From: JBFXEO01 sp050180015
GTDB taxonomy: Bacteria > Bacteroidota > Bacteroidia > Bacteroidales > Tenuifilaceae
Reading direction: 5' to 3'
DNA: 14,730 bases
Assembly: GCA_050180015.1 (NCBI GenBank)
Contig: JBFXEO010000052.1
Location: forward strand, 1-14,730
A program made the translations under genes and the position numbers. A model generated the notes under the pieces. That model searched no databases. It saw only the letters and a list, made by a program, of their open reading frames with translations, and was not told where the DNA came from. Positions 14,207 to 14,730 of the stretch are shown here, piece by piece. How positions within the stretch are numbered: position 1 is the stretch's first letter; the number at the start of each line of letters is the position of its first letter.

Positions 14207-14730
14207 CTATTCATCAACTTTTTCTTCGGTACTGTCGGTAACGTCATTATCTTCTTCTTCAGCGTCTCCGTTTTCATTTACCGCCTCCACCGGCTTCTTA
14301 CCCTTGCGGGCACGGGTTCTAGTTGGTTCTTCTTTTTTATCCTTAGCTACAGGCTCTTTTTCTTTTTCGGCTTTTCTTTCTTCCAGTCCTTCCTCTATTG
14401 CTTTTGTCATTAGATCAATAATTAGGGATATGGATTTTGAAGCATCGTCGTTAGCCGGAATTACAAAATCAATGGGGGTAGGATCACAGCAGGTATCAAC
14501 CATTGCAAATACCGGAATGTTAAGTCTTTTAGCTTCGTGTACGGCGATGTATTCTTTCTGAATATCCACTATGAATAGCGCAGCGGGAAGTCTGTTAAGG
14601 TCGGCAATAGAGCCCAAGTTTTTTTCCAACTTGGCGCGTTGACGGGAGATTTGAAGTTTTTCACGTTTCGACAGGTTATCGAAAGTGCCGTCGTTCATCA
14701 TCTTATCGATGGATGACATCTTCTTAACCG
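14207..14730 (-). CDS. rpsB: 30S ribosomal protein S2, C-terminal part (cut by window edge)
   Basis: The last about 174 codons of ribosomal protein S2, a small-subunit protein near the back of the 30S head and needed for S1 binding. The frame stays open to the right edge (V-K-K before the first internal Met), so ATG at 14719 is internal and the real start lies outside. Recognisable S2 motifs are KREKLQISRQRAKLEKNLG, LPAALFIVDIQKEYIAVHEA, IPVFAMVDTCCDPTPIDFVIPANDDA and SISLIIDLM. After about residue 115 of this visible part the protein continues for about 55 residues as a low-complexity, strongly charged tail rich in Glu, Lys, Asp and Arg, ending EEKVDE. Such tails occur in Bacteroidota S2 and are absent from E. 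coli S2. It is followed by tsf. Confidence 0.95.
   Translation of the reverse strand, partial: VKKMSSIDKMMNDGTFDNLSKREKLQISRQRAKLEKNLGSIADLNRLPAALFIVDIQKEYIAVHEAKRLNIPVFAMVDTCCDPTPIDFVIPANDDASKSISLIIDLMTKAIEEGLEERKAEKEKEPVAKDKKEEPTRTRARKGKKPVEAVNENGDAEEEDNDVTDSTEEKVDE

Overview
The window looks like chromosomal DNA of a member of the Bacteroidota, most likely the Bacteroidales. Genus cannot be told from the sequence. Three things point there. First, several genes and both tRNAs are preceded by the Bacteroidota promoter form (TTTG, 18-22 nt, TAnnTTTG), with an exact TTTG-N19-TATTTTTG upstream of tRNA-Gln. Second, most start codons lack a Shine-Dalgarno sequence; corA and the cpgS-like gene are the clear exceptions. 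Third, the gene content fits: succinate dehydrogenase/fumarate reductase in C-A-B order with a five-helix cytochrome b, PspC-PadR clusters, neither tRNA encoding CCA, and S2 with a long charged tail. No phage, transposase, CRISPR array or rRNA was seen.

Layout. (1) 88-1014: a CorA-type divalent cation transporter, ending at a symmetric terminator that it shares with a convergent tRNA-Gln (1083-1153, minus). (2) 1243-3770, minus: a three-gene unit transcribed as short PspC protein, PadR repressor, long PspC protein. The short protein matches the front third of the long one, so the pair looks like a duplication. (3) 4090-4902, plus: a DUF2797 protein with a zinc-ribbon-like cysteine set. It converges through a 13-bp terminator on 5002-6336 (minus), a homologue of the archaeal cyclic 2,3-diphosphoglycerate synthetase. 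(4) 6713-7261, plus: a secreted protein of unknown family. It converges on 7362-8396 (minus), a coiled-coil OmpA-family lipoprotein. (5) 8649-12028, plus: sdhCAB, the respiratory complex II operon. (6) 12095-12991, plus: a tandem-domain universal stress protein, followed by tRNA-Gly(CCC). (7) 13356 to the right edge, minus: tsf and the 3' part of rpsB, the conserved translation operon.

Most of this is housekeeping: metal uptake, envelope maintenance, respiration, stress response and translation. I did not find a clearly new multi-gene system. The best leads are the DUF2797 protein, the cyclic-2,3-DPG-synthetase homologue in a bacterium, the duplicated PspC pair around a PadR regulator, and unexplained inverted repeats in the intergenic regions (8463-8526, 6442-6537, 3783-3799, 13204-13236).
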